In this document: positions 9,257-16,838 of the stretch, piece by piece
Layout of the letters: each line of letters starts with the position of its first letter
How positions within the stretch are numbered: position 1 is the first letter of the stretch
Source of the DNA: VRUE01 sp963706605
Lineage (GTDB): Bacteria; Actinomycetota; Thermoleophilia; Solirubrobacterales; 70-9
DNA length: 64,000 bases
Reading direction: 5' to 3'
Assembly (NCBI GenBank): GCA_963706605.1
Contig: OY970165.1
Span: forward strand, 2,108,001-2,172,000
Notes under the pieces: generated by a model
Databases searched by the model: none
Told to the model about the DNA's origin: nothing
Seen by the model: the letters and a program-made list of their open reading frames with translations, nothing else
Program-made: the position numbers and the translations under genes

Positions 9257-11022
9257 AGCCGCGCCATCTCCTCGCGCTCTTCGAGGTCGTGTTGGAGGAA
9301 GACCGTGTCGGCGAGACCGTGCTCGGCAATCTCGCGGTAGAAGCTGCAACCGGCGAGCAGCTCCTCGTGGCTACCGCGGTCGACGATGCGGCCGCCGTCC
9401 ATCACCACCACCTCGTCGGCGAGCGAGACCGTGGAGAGGCGGTGGGCGATGATGAAGGTCGTACGGCCCGCCATCGCCTCGTGCAGCCCCGTCTTGATCG
9501 CCCCCTCGGTGGTCGCGTCGACCGAGGAGGTGGCGTCGTCGAGGATCAGGATCCGGGGATCGGCGAGCAGGGCGCGGGCAATGGCGACGCGCTGTCGCTG
9601 ACCGCCTGAGAGGGTCAGTCCGCGCTCGCCCACGGTCGTCTCGTAACCGCCCGGCAGGTCGCGGATGAACTCGTCGGCCTGGGCGCGCCGCGCTGCCGCT
9701 TCGATCTCCTCGAGGCTCGCCTCCGGCCGCGCGTAGGCGATGTTCTGGGCGACGGTGGCGGAGAAGAGGAAGCTGTCGTCGGCGACGAAGGCGATCTCGC
9801 GGCGCAGCGAGTTGACCTCGACCGCGCGCACGTCGGCGCCGTCGACCAGCACCTCGCCCTCGCTCGGGTCGTAGAGCCGCGCGATCAGCGCCACGAGGCT
9901 GGTCTTGCCCGATCCCGAGGGGCCGACCAAGGCGATGGTGCGCCCTGCCTCGACCTCGAGGTCGAGGTCGGTGAGGGCCGGGGCGGAGCCGTCGTAACGC
10001 AGCGTCACGTTCCGCAGCTGCACACGGCCGCCTCCGGTCGGCAGTGGCGGGGCGCCCGGTGGGCTTTTGATCTGCGGCTCGCGGTCGAGGATTTCGAAGA
10101 GGCGGTTGCCGGAGGCGATCGCTCGCTGTGCCATCCCCATCGCCACCCCCAGCATCCGCATCGGCGCCGCGAGGATCACGACATAGGTGTAGAAGGCGGT
10201 GAAGTCACCGAGACTGAGGTTGCCGGCGATCACCTGGCGCCCTCCGACCAGCAGTACGAGGGCGACCCCCAGCTGCGGCAGCAGGCCGATCAGGGGCGAG
10301 AAGAATGCCTGCAGTCGGGTCGAGTAGATGCTCTGGTCGAAGACCCTCGAAACGGCGCGCCGGAAGCGGTGCAACTGGTACTCCTCGCGGGCGAAGGCCT
10401 TGACGATGCGGATGCCGGAGACGTTCTCCTCGGCCTCCGCGGTGAGCTCGGCGATTCGCTGCTGCACCTCCTGCAACGCCGGCCGTGAGACGCGGTTGTA
10501 GCGGGAGGCGGTGTAGATGATCAGCGGGGCGGGGGCGAGGGCGATCAGCGCCAGCAGCGGGTTGATCGCGACCATCACGGCGGTGACGAGAACGATCGTC
10601 AGCAGGTTCTGGGTGATGAAGATCAGGCCGTAGCCGAGGAAGAAGCGGATCGCCTGCAGGTCGACCGTCGCCCGCGACATCAACTGCCCCGTCTGCTGAT
10701 GGTCGAAGAAACCGAGCTCGAGTCGTTGCAGGTGCGCGTAGAAGCGCTCGCGCAGGTCGAACTCGACCGCCAGCGAGACCTTGCCGGCGACGACTCTTCG
10801 CACCCCGGTCAGCCCGAGCCGCAGGATCCCCGCTCCGACGATCGCCAGCGCGAGCGGCAGCAGATCCGGCTTCTGGCCGTTCTCGATCGCGTTGACGGCA
10901 CGTCCAATCAGCCACGGGATCAGCACCGTCATTCCCATTGCCGCCCAGGCGAAGACCAAGGATCCCCAGAGCTGGCGGCGATAGGGGCGCAGGAACCCCA
11001 TCAAGCGGCGATAGGTACGCAT
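9253..11022 (-). CDS. ABC exporter half-transporter, degenerate-ATPase subunit
   Basis: A 589-residue membrane domain plus nucleotide-binding domain (Walker A LVGPSGSGKTS, signature LSGGQRQRV, H-loop IAHRLST). Walker B reads ILILDDATSSVD, with Asp where the catalytic Glu normally stands. In heterodimeric ABC exporters (TM287/288, BmrCD) one site is non-catalytic: it combines this Glu-to-Asp subunit with a deviating signature from the partner. Here the partner has LSAGQ, so the two genes are complementary. It is first in a two-gene operon starting at ATG 11022; an inverted repeat lies 41 bases upstream. Confidence 0.9.
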   Translation of the reverse strand: MRTYRRLMGFLRPYRRQLWGSLVFAWAAMGMTVLIPWLIGRAVNAIENGQKPDLLPLALAIVGAGILRLGLTGVRRVVAGKVSLAVEFDLRERFYAHLQRLELGFFDHQQTGQLMSRATVDLQAIRFFLGYGLIFITQNLLTIVLVTAVMVAINPLLALIALAPAPLIIYTASRYNRVSRPALQEVQQRIAELTAEAEENVSGIRIVKAFAREEYQLHRFRRAVSRVFDQSIYSTRLQAFFSPLIGLLPQLGVALVLLVGGRQVIAGNLSLGDFTAFYTYVVILAAPMRMLGVAMGMAQRAIASGNRLFEILDREPQIKSPPGAPPLPTGGGRVQLRNVTLRYDGSAPALTDLDLEVEAGRTIALVGPSGSGKTSLVALIARLYDPSEGEVLVDGADVRAVEVNSLRREIAFVADDSFLFSATVAQNIAYARPEASLEEIEAAARRAQADEFIRDLPGGYETTVGERGLTLSGGQRQRVAIARALLADPRILILDDATSSVDATTEGAIKTGLHEAMAGRTTFIIAHRLSTVSLADEVVVMDGGRIVDRGSHEELLAGCSFYREIAEHGLADTVFLQHDLEEREEMARL

Positions 11023-11062
11023 TCAAGTCACTATACAAAGTGAAGTAAAGGCCCCCAAGGTG

Positions 11063-11112
11063 GACGTGCCGGTAGTTGAGCACCCATATCGGCCTCTAAA
11101 CACCGGCACGTC
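11063..11112. promoter_or_regulatory. Perfect 11-bp inverted repeat upstream of ABC exporter operon
   Basis: GACGTGCCGGT at 11063-11073 is matched by its reverse complement ACCGGCACGTC at 11102-11112, with a 28-base spacer. It lies between the stop of the secreted-protein gene (11139, minus strand) and the start of the exporter operon (11022, minus strand). It could be a terminator for the former or a regulator-binding site for the latter. There is no T-run, which slightly favours an operator or a factor-dependent terminator. Confidence 0.4.
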
Positions 11113-11138
11113 GGTCTGGCTGGGAGCTGGCGTCCCTA

Positions 11139-11768
11139 CTAGTTGAAGGCAGCCGCCTTGGCGCTGGACACTTTGCCGCCCGTGCACTTCGGGCCGTGGC
11201 CGGGGCGGGGAAGGATCTGGAAGTTGGTGACCGCGTGGTAGGGGGTGGTGGCGCCGTTGTTGAGGGCGAGGGTGATGACCAATCGGTAGAAGCCGGCCTG
11301 CAGGTCGTGGTAGAAGATCTCGGGCCTGGTGGCGGGCGAGTAACTGCCGCTGGAGCCGATCCGCTCGGCGAGCACCCCGTTGGGCCCGGAGTAGCGCGGG
11401 AAGTCAAAGGAGGCGCCGACCAGGCGCCCGCGCCCAAGCGGGCTTTCCTCGGCGCGCTGCAGTTTCACCGGATCAACGCAATCGGGCACCCGGTTGAGCG
11501 CGAAGCGGATGTGACCCTCACCGAGTTCGGGCTCCCCGCCAAAGTCCAGAGGCGCAAGCTTGAAGTTGCGCACGCGAACCTTGACGACCACCGCCCTGCT
11601 CGTCTGGCGGGCGCCGTTGCGAGGAGAGATCACGGCGACGCCGGGTTCAGCGGGGCGCAGGGCCTGTTCAGGTTTCTCATCTCCGCCCCCCGTGCTCGCC
11701 AAGACGATCACCAGTGCAGCCGCTGCTGCCGCGACGAGGGCGACGAGGATGGCGATTCTGGCCCGCAT
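11139..11768 (-). CDS. Membrane-anchored or secreted protein of unknown function
   Basis: A 209-residue protein starting at ATG 11768 with a hydrophobic N-terminal helix (ILVALVAAAAAALVIVLAS) that serves as signal or anchor. The outer domain has beta-rich features: AVISPRNGARQTSRAVVVKV, EGHIRFALNRV and a late LQAGFYRLVITLALNNG. The pattern of a GxxH-x-x-x-L/F strand followed by a GxYxLxxxL strand recalls DUF4399-like domains, but I cannot confirm that. Two cysteines (VPDCVD, GPKCTG) may form a disulfide. It is transcribed away from the GH92 gene. Confidence 0.7.
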   Translation of the reverse strand: MRARIAILVALVAAAAAALVIVLASTGGGDEKPEQALRPAEPGVAVISPRNGARQTSRAVVVKVRVRNFKLAPLDFGGEPELGEGHIRFALNRVPDCVDPVKLQRAEESPLGRGRLVGASFDFPRYSGPNGVLAERIGSSGSYSPATRPEIFYHDLQAGFYRLVITLALNNGATTPYHAVTNFQILPRPGHGPKCTGGKVSSAKAAAFN

Positions 11769-11840
11769 CGGAGCGGAAGGTTACGTGCCTGACGTCCTTG
11801 CATGGCGGACGCGCCGGGCGTGACCCCTAACGTGTGAGCG

Positions 11841-14303
11841 ATGTTGCGAGCGGCCGCCACGACGCTGGGAGCACTGCTCGCGCTCGGCCTTGCGGCTCCG
11901 GCCGCGCCTGGAGCGGGCCTCGCCGACCATGTCGACGTCTTCGCCGGCACCGAGCCCAGCGCTCGCAGCTTCGGCGGCGGCCACAACTTTCCCGGCGCGA
12001 GCCTTCCCTTCGGAATGGTGCAGTGGGGGCCCGACACCGTGCCCGCCGATCGCCATTCCGGTGGTTACGACTATCGCGACCGCCACCTCAGCGGCTTCAG
12101 CCTCACCCATCTCAGCGGAGCCGGCTGCGCGCTTTACGGGGACTTCCCGTTCCTGCCGACGACCGAGCCGCTGCGGGATTCCCCGGCGGCTTCGGGCGGT
12201 GGGCTGGAAGGGCGCTTCCAGCCGGGCTTCTCCCACGCCAATGAGCACGCCGGACCCGGCTCCTACTCTGTCCGCCTCAATCCGGTCGGCGGCGGCGCGA
12301 TCGACGCAGCGTTGACCGCGACGACCCGCACCGGCATGGCTCGCTTCGGCTTTCCGCCCTCGCCGCACGCCAGCGTTCTGATCAACGCCGGCGGCAGCGC
12401 CAAAGCCGACGATCTTGCCGAAGTGGAGATCGATCCCGAAAAGCGCGAGATCTCAGGCTCGGCGTCGAGTGGCTACTTCTGCGCTCAGCGGCCTCGCTAC
12501 CGCGTCTACTTCGCCGCGGTCTTCAACCGCCCGTTCGATGCCTACGGAACCTGGACCCGACAAAAACTTGCGCCGAGCTCGATCGCCGCCTCTGACCTCG
12601 AGCAGCCCTCAACGGCCGCGGCCAACACGGCCCAGGCGGGTGCCTATGCCAGTTTTGACACCCGGCACAACCGCGATGTCGCGGTCCGCGTCGGCATCTC
12701 CTTCGTCAGCGTCGCCGGGGCACGGGCCAACCTCGCCGCCGAGAATCGTGGCATGTCGTTTCGCCGCATCGCCGACGCAGCCGAGGAACGCTGGAACCGC
12801 GCGCTTGCTTCGATCCGGGTCGGCGGCGGCAGCGGCTGGGACGTCGACACCTTCTACACGGCGCTCTACCACGCGCTGCTGGCGCCCCGAACTTTCGATG
12901 ACGCCGATGGCCACTACATCGGGATGGACGGCGCGGTCCATGATGCCGGTGGTCGCACGCAGTACGCGGACCTCTCGGGGTGGGACATCTACCGAACCCA
13001 GATCCCCCTGCTCGCGATGCTGATGCCACGCCGCGCGAGCGACATCGTCGCCTCGATGCTCGCCGACGCGGACCAGAGCGGCTGTCTGCCTCGTTGGCCC
13101 TACGCGAACGGACAGAGCATGACGATGGTGGGTGATCCGGCAGACCCGATCATCGCCTCGGCCGCCGCCTTTGGCGCCAGGCGCTTCGACGCCGCCGCCG
13201 CGTTGGCGGCGATGGTCAAGGGGGCGAGCGGGGGCTGCCGCAGCGCCGACGGCACCTATGTCCAGCGTCAGGGTCTGGCGCAGTACCTGACGCTGGGCTA
13301 TCTGCCCTTTGACATCGACGTCAAACGCCGCAACGCGAACTCGCTCTTCGGCGACCCCGAAGCCGTTTGGGCTTCGGCTGCGACCACGCTCGAATACGCG
13401 ATCGCCGACTTCTCGATAGCGCAGTTCGCGGCCCGTGCCCGCAGCGATCGCGCCACCTACCGTTCCTTCATCTTGCGTTCAGGTAATTGGCGCAACCTCC
13501 TCAATCCAGGCAGCGGTGAGATCGAGCCGCGCTTCGAAGATGGGTCCTTCTCCCCCCACTACGACAACCTGCGTGGCGCCGGCTTTGCCGAGGGCAACTC
13601 GGTCCAGTACACGTGGATGGTGCCGCAGGACCCCGCCGGCCTCTTCGCGGCGATCGGCGGCCGTGGGCGAGCCGTGAGCAGGCTGGATGGCTTCCTGCGG
13701 ACGCTGAACGGCGGCCCTGGCGCCACCCATGCCGGCCACGCGCTGCTCGGCAATGAGCCCAACCTGAACGTCCCTTGGCTTTACGACTGGGCGGGGCAGC
13801 CCTACAAAACCCAGGCGGTGGTGCGGCGAGCGCTCCGCCTCTATGACGCCTCACCGGGCGGCTATCCAGGCAACGACGACCTCGGCACCCTCTCGGCCTG
13901 GTACGTGCTCGGGGCGCTTGGCCTCTACCCGGAGGTGCCCGGCGTCGGTGTGTTGGCGATCGGTAGCCCGCTCTTCCCGCGGGCGACTGTGCGCCTGGCC
14001 GGTGGACGGAAGCTGCGGATCGTCGCCTCTGCGTACCAGCGCTCCACTCGTCGCGGGCGAGGGCGCGGAAAGTCCCGCCTGGTTCCGCTCGCCCTGTCAC
14101 GGGCTCCCTACATCCAGTCGATGCGCATCGACGGCCACCCCTATGGGCGGCCCTGGACGACGTTCTGCGCGCTGGCCCACGGGGCGACCCTCGCCTACCG
14201 CCTCGGGGCGCAGCCAAACCGTGCCTGGGGCGACTCCGTCACCGCGCTGCCGCCGTCTTTTGGGGCCCAGCGGCCTATGCCCGAGAATCACTGCGCCCCT
14301 TGA
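11841..14303 (+). CDS. Secreted GH92-family alpha-mannosidase-like glycosidase
   Basis: An 820-residue protein with an N-terminal signal peptide (LGALLALGLAAPAAPGAG). It has the GH92 signature DHVDVFAGTEP ... GGGHNFPGASLPFGMVQWG near residues 30-60, the catalytic-acid motif AEGNSVQYTWMVPQD (Glu about residue 584), and the late GNDDLGTLSAWYV motif (Asp about 679-680) that supplies the general base in characterised GH92 enzymes, which are calcium-dependent inverting exo-alpha-mannosidases. Length fits the family. It overlaps the next gene by TTGA, so glycosidase, glycosyltransferase and GtrA flippase-like protein are translationally coupled, pointing to turnover or remodelling of a surface mannose-containing polymer. 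Linkage specificity is not determined. Confidence 0.88.
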   Translation: MLRAAATTLGALLALGLAAPAAPGAGLADHVDVFAGTEPSARSFGGGHNFPGASLPFGMVQWGPDTVPADRHSGGYDYRDRHLSGFSLTHLSGAGCALYGDFPFLPTTEPLRDSPAASGGGLEGRFQPGFSHANEHAGPGSYSVRLNPVGGGAIDAALTATTRTGMARFGFPPSPHASVLINAGGSAKADDLAEVEIDPEKREISGSASSGYFCAQRPRYRVYFAAVFNRPFDAYGTWTRQKLAPSSIAASDLEQPSTAAANTAQAGAYASFDTRHNRDVAVRVGISFVSVAGARANLAAENRGMSFRRIADAAEERWNRALASIRVGGGSGWDVDTFYTALYHALLAPRTFDDADGHYIGMDGAVHDAGGRTQYADLSGWDIYRTQIPLLAMLMPRRASDIVASMLADADQSGCLPRWPYANGQSMTMVGDPADPIIASAAAFGARRFDAAAALAAMVKGASGGCRSADGTYVQRQGLAQYLTLGYLPFDIDVKRRNANSLFGDPEAVWASAATTLEYAIADFSIAQFAARARSDRATYRSFILRSGNWRNLLNPGSGEIEPRFEDGSFSPHYDNLRGAGFAEGNSVQYTWMVPQDPAGLFAAIGGRGRAVSRLDGFLRTLNGGPGATHAGHALLGNEPNLNVPWLYDWAGQPYKTQAVVRRALRLYDASPGGYPGNDDLGTLSAWYVLGALGLYPEVPGVGVLAIGSPLFPRATVRLAGGRKLRIVASAYQRSTRRGRGRGKSRLVPLALSRAPYIQSMRIDGHPYGRPWTTFCALAHGATLAYRLGAQPNRAWGDSVTALPPSFGAQRPMPENHCAP

Positions 14304-15784
14304 CCAGCGAACGCGCGCACTCGACCGTCCTCTGGGCGCTCGCCGGCCTGACCGCGTTGGGGGTCGCCGTCCGGTTCGCCAGCCTGGGTGTTCAGAGCTA
14401 TCACCACGACGAGGTGATCACTGCCGCGCGGGTCATTCCCGGCAGCTTCATCGACATGCTGCGCGAAGTGAAGGGGAGTGAGTCCAACCCGCCCCTTTAC
14501 TACGTGCTTGCCTGGGGTTGGGCGAAGGCATTTGGCACCGGAGAGGTGGGCCTGCGCTCGCTGTCGGCACTGTTCGGGGCGGCAACCGTCCCGGTGGTCT
14601 ATCTGATCGGCCGCGAACTGGTGAGCAAGCGGGCAGGACTGATCGCCGCGGCGATCGCGGCGGTCAACCCGATGCTGATCTGGTACTCGCAGGAGGCCCG
14701 CTCCTATGCCCTGCTCGTCTTTTTCGGAGCCCTTGGGCTGCTCTTCTTCGCGCGAGCGCTGGAAACCCGGAGGGGGTGGGACCTGGCCCTCTGGGCGTTG
14801 GCTTCGGCGCTGGCGCTCTGCAGCCACTACTTTGCCGTCTTCGCGGTCGCGATCGAGGCAGCCTGGCTGCTGTTTGCGCTGCGATCCGATTGGCGGCGGG
14901 TCCTGCCGGCGGTTGGTGCCGTCGTCGCGGTGGGTCTGGCCCTGCTGCCGTTGATCTCCGCCCAGGTCAACCCGACCCATATCGGCTGGATCGACCACAG
15001 CCCGCTGTCGACTCGTGTCTTCGAGACCGGGGTCAGCTTCCTGGCGGGTGAGACCGGCCATGTGATCGCCGAGCCTCCGCGCGAGCGTTATGCGCTGATC
15101 CCGGCACTGCTGATCGGCGTGGCGCTCCTGCTTGTCGCATTGCGCGGCTCGCGTCGAGAGAGGCGCGGCACGACGCTCGCCCTGGCGGTGGGTGTGGGGG
15201 TGGTGCTGCTAGCCGCCGCCGCTGCGTTTGCCGGCAAGGACTACATCGTCGAGCGCAACCTCCTACCCGCCCTGGTCCCGCTGGCGATCGCGGTGGCGAT
15301 CGGCTGCACCGCCGAGGGGGCGCGCCGCACGGGCGTGGCCTGTGCGGCCCTGCTCTGCGCCTACTGGCTCGCCTTCGACGTCCACGTCGCTCGCACGCCC
15401 AACCTGCAGCGGCCCGACTTCCGCGAGCTGACGGAACGGCTCGGACCGCCGACCCAGCCTCGGGCGATTCTCACCTGGAAGCTCGCCGCCGACCCGATCC
15501 AGTTCTACCTCCACGGCCCCTCTGAACGTGTCTACAGCGGCGAAACGCCGGTGCGTGAGATCGACGTGGTCAGCAAGCCCGTGGTGGCGAGAAAGCCTGT
15601 GGGGTTACCGCCCGGCTTTCACCCGGTCGAACGTCTCAGGCTGGAGCGCCTTACCCTTACGCGCTACGTGTCGGCCCATCTCCGCCAGGTTCCCTTCTAC
15701 GTTCTGCGCGACGCGCGGACCGGCTTCGGCAGCAACGCCGTGGTCGCGGACGGTTTTGCGCTCCCCGCCGGAGCCGGCAAGTGA
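14300..15784 (+). CDS. GT39/ArnT-type membrane glycosyltransferase
   Basis: A 494-residue multi-pass membrane protein starting at TTG 14300, overlapping the GH92 stop. The first periplasmic loop carries the acidic motif SYHHDE found in polyprenyl-phosphate-dependent GT-C enzymes. It is followed by ESNPPLYYVLAWGWA and NPMLIWYSQEARSYALL, typical of the PMT_2/DUF2723 group. About ten hydrophobic helices precede a soluble C-terminal domain from about residue 365. The likely role is transfer of a sugar from a polyprenyl-phosphate donor to a lipid, glycan or protein outside the membrane. Donor and acceptor are not defined. Confidence 0.85.
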   Translation: MTSERAHSTVLWALAGLTALGVAVRFASLGVQSYHHDEVITAARVIPGSFIDMLREVKGSESNPPLYYVLAWGWAKAFGTGEVGLRSLSALFGAATVPVVYLIGRELVSKRAGLIAAAIAAVNPMLIWYSQEARSYALLVFFGALGLLFFARALETRRGWDLALWALASALALCSHYFAVFAVAIEAAWLLFALRSDWRRVLPAVGAVVAVGLALLPLISAQVNPTHIGWIDHSPLSTRVFETGVSFLAGETGHVIAEPPRERYALIPALLIGVALLLVALRGSRRERRGTTLALAVGVGVVLLAAAAAFAGKDYIVERNLLPALVPLAIAVAIGCTAEGARRTGVACAALLCAYWLAFDVHVARTPNLQRPDFRELTERLGPPTQPRAILTWKLAADPIQFYLHGPSERVYSGETPVREIDVVSKPVVARKPVGLPPGFHPVERLRLERLTLTRYVSAHLRQVPFYVLRDARTGFGSNAVVADGFALPAGAGK

Positions 15785-16209
15785 GCGGCTCGTATGAGCT
15801 CGCCTACCGCGTCCGCGCCGCCGCACGCCGGCCGGCGAGCTGGCTGCAGCTGCTCAAATTCGGCGTTGTCGGCGGGTCCGGATACCTGATCAACCTCGCG
15901 GTCTTCGCCCTGCTCTCCGGCAACTTCGGCCTTCACCATCTGGTAGCCGCGGTCGGCGCCTTCTGTGTCGCGATCTCCAGCAACTTCTTCTGGAACCGAC
16001 ACTGGACCTTTGAGCCTGGCGATGGCCACCCGGTTTTCCAGGCGGCGCGATTCTTCGCGGTCAGCCTCGCGGCCCTGTTGATCAACCTCGCAGTGCTCGA
16101 GGCGCTCGTGGCCGGGACCTCACTCGGCGATCTGACCGCACAGGCGATTGCCGTCGCGGTGGCGATGCCGTTCAACTTCCTCGGCAACAAGCTCTGGACC
16201 TTCGCCTGA
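15781..16209 (+). CDS. GtrA-like membrane protein
   Basis: A 142-residue protein starting at GTG 15781, coupled to the previous gene by GTGA. It has four predicted helices and the GtrA-family landmarks LKFGVVGGSGYLINLAVF, SSNFFWNRHWTF and the near-terminal NFLGNKLWTF. GtrA proteins are thought to help flip polyprenyl-phosphate-linked sugars across the membrane. Placement right after a polyprenyl-dependent glycosyltransferase fits that role. Confidence 0.9.
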   Translation: MSGSYELAYRVRAAARRPASWLQLLKFGVVGGSGYLINLAVFALLSGNFGLHHLVAAVGAFCVAISSNFFWNRHWTFEPGDGHPVFQAARFFAVSLAALLINLAVLEALVAGTSLGDLTAQAIAVAVAMPFNFLGNKLWTFA

Positions 16210-16211
16210 CG

Positions 16212-16571
16212 CTACCAGTCGCCCTCCAGCCAACGCAGCAGCTCCGGGATGAGGCTCTGCAGGTCGGGCATAGGTGAGCTCAGCTCGGCGTCCGCCAGCT
16301 GGATCGCGGCGCCGAGGCCGAATGTCGCTCGGTCCGCGTCTCCTCCGAGCCAGGCCTCGAGCTGACTGAGCCTGGCGTGATCTGTTCGGAACTCGTGCAG
16401 GGCCGACCGGGCGGCGACGGGATCGGTCTCGGCAACTGCGATCACCGCCTCCAGCCCGGCTCGGACCCTGTTCTCGGGTGACGCCTCCTCAACGGCGGCG
16501 ACAGCCCGCTTAACAATCCCTTCGTCCAACTGCCCTTCTACCAGCAGGGCCGTTCTCGTACCCTCTCTCAT
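16212..16571 (-). CDS. Small helical protein of unknown function
   Basis: A 119-residue, alanine- and glutamate-rich, wholly helical protein starting at ATG 16571 and convergent with the GtrA gene (stops two bases apart). Recognisable stretches are EENRVRAGLEAVIAVAETDP-like helices and LIPELLRWLEGDW at the C terminus. The overall look (AALLVEG ... VRAGLEA ... DPVAARSALHEF) resembles the ligand-binding half of TetR regulators without the DNA-binding half, but this is weak. No neighbour suggests a function. Confidence 0.5.
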   Translation of the reverse strand: MREGTRTALLVEGQLDEGIVKRAVAAVEEASPENRVRAGLEAVIAVAETDPVAARSALHEFRTDHARLSQLEAWLGGDADRATFGLGAAIQLADAELSSPMPDLQSLIPELLRWLEGDW

Positions 16572-16838
16572 GTTGGGACCTCCTCTTCAGGTCTCGGCCG
16601 GGCCCCGGGGTGCCGCAAGCACCGCCGGGGTCGCCTCTTTCACTTGGCAGGTCAAGCTAGGCCCGCGCCCGGACGGCGAAGAGCCAAAACACCTCCCATC
16701 AGCGGGTTTTTCCACTTTTTTGACACTGTGGTCACGCTTCTGTGTGTCACTCGAATACTTCAAGGTGCTTGACCATTGATTTCCAGCATAGGTGCCGGGG
16801 GCTCGGGGGTCAACGTTCCGTGGCAGACTCCGAGTGCG
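16572..16838. other. Intergenic region between divergent genes, no gene recognised
   Basis: 267 bases between the minus-strand helical protein and the leucyl-tRNA-synthetase-like gene. It is locally A/T-richer than its surroundings (16680-16790), with T-runs around 16708-16720 and a TTGACC hexamer at 16769-16774 that could be a -35 element, but no well-spaced -10 box follows. No T-box-type antiterminator sequence was found. Confidence 0.4.

Noticed and set aside
16572..16838. Possible T-box leader upstream of the LeuRS-like gene
   Set aside because: No antiterminator core (TGGNACCGCG-like) or specifier loop pattern was found in the gap.
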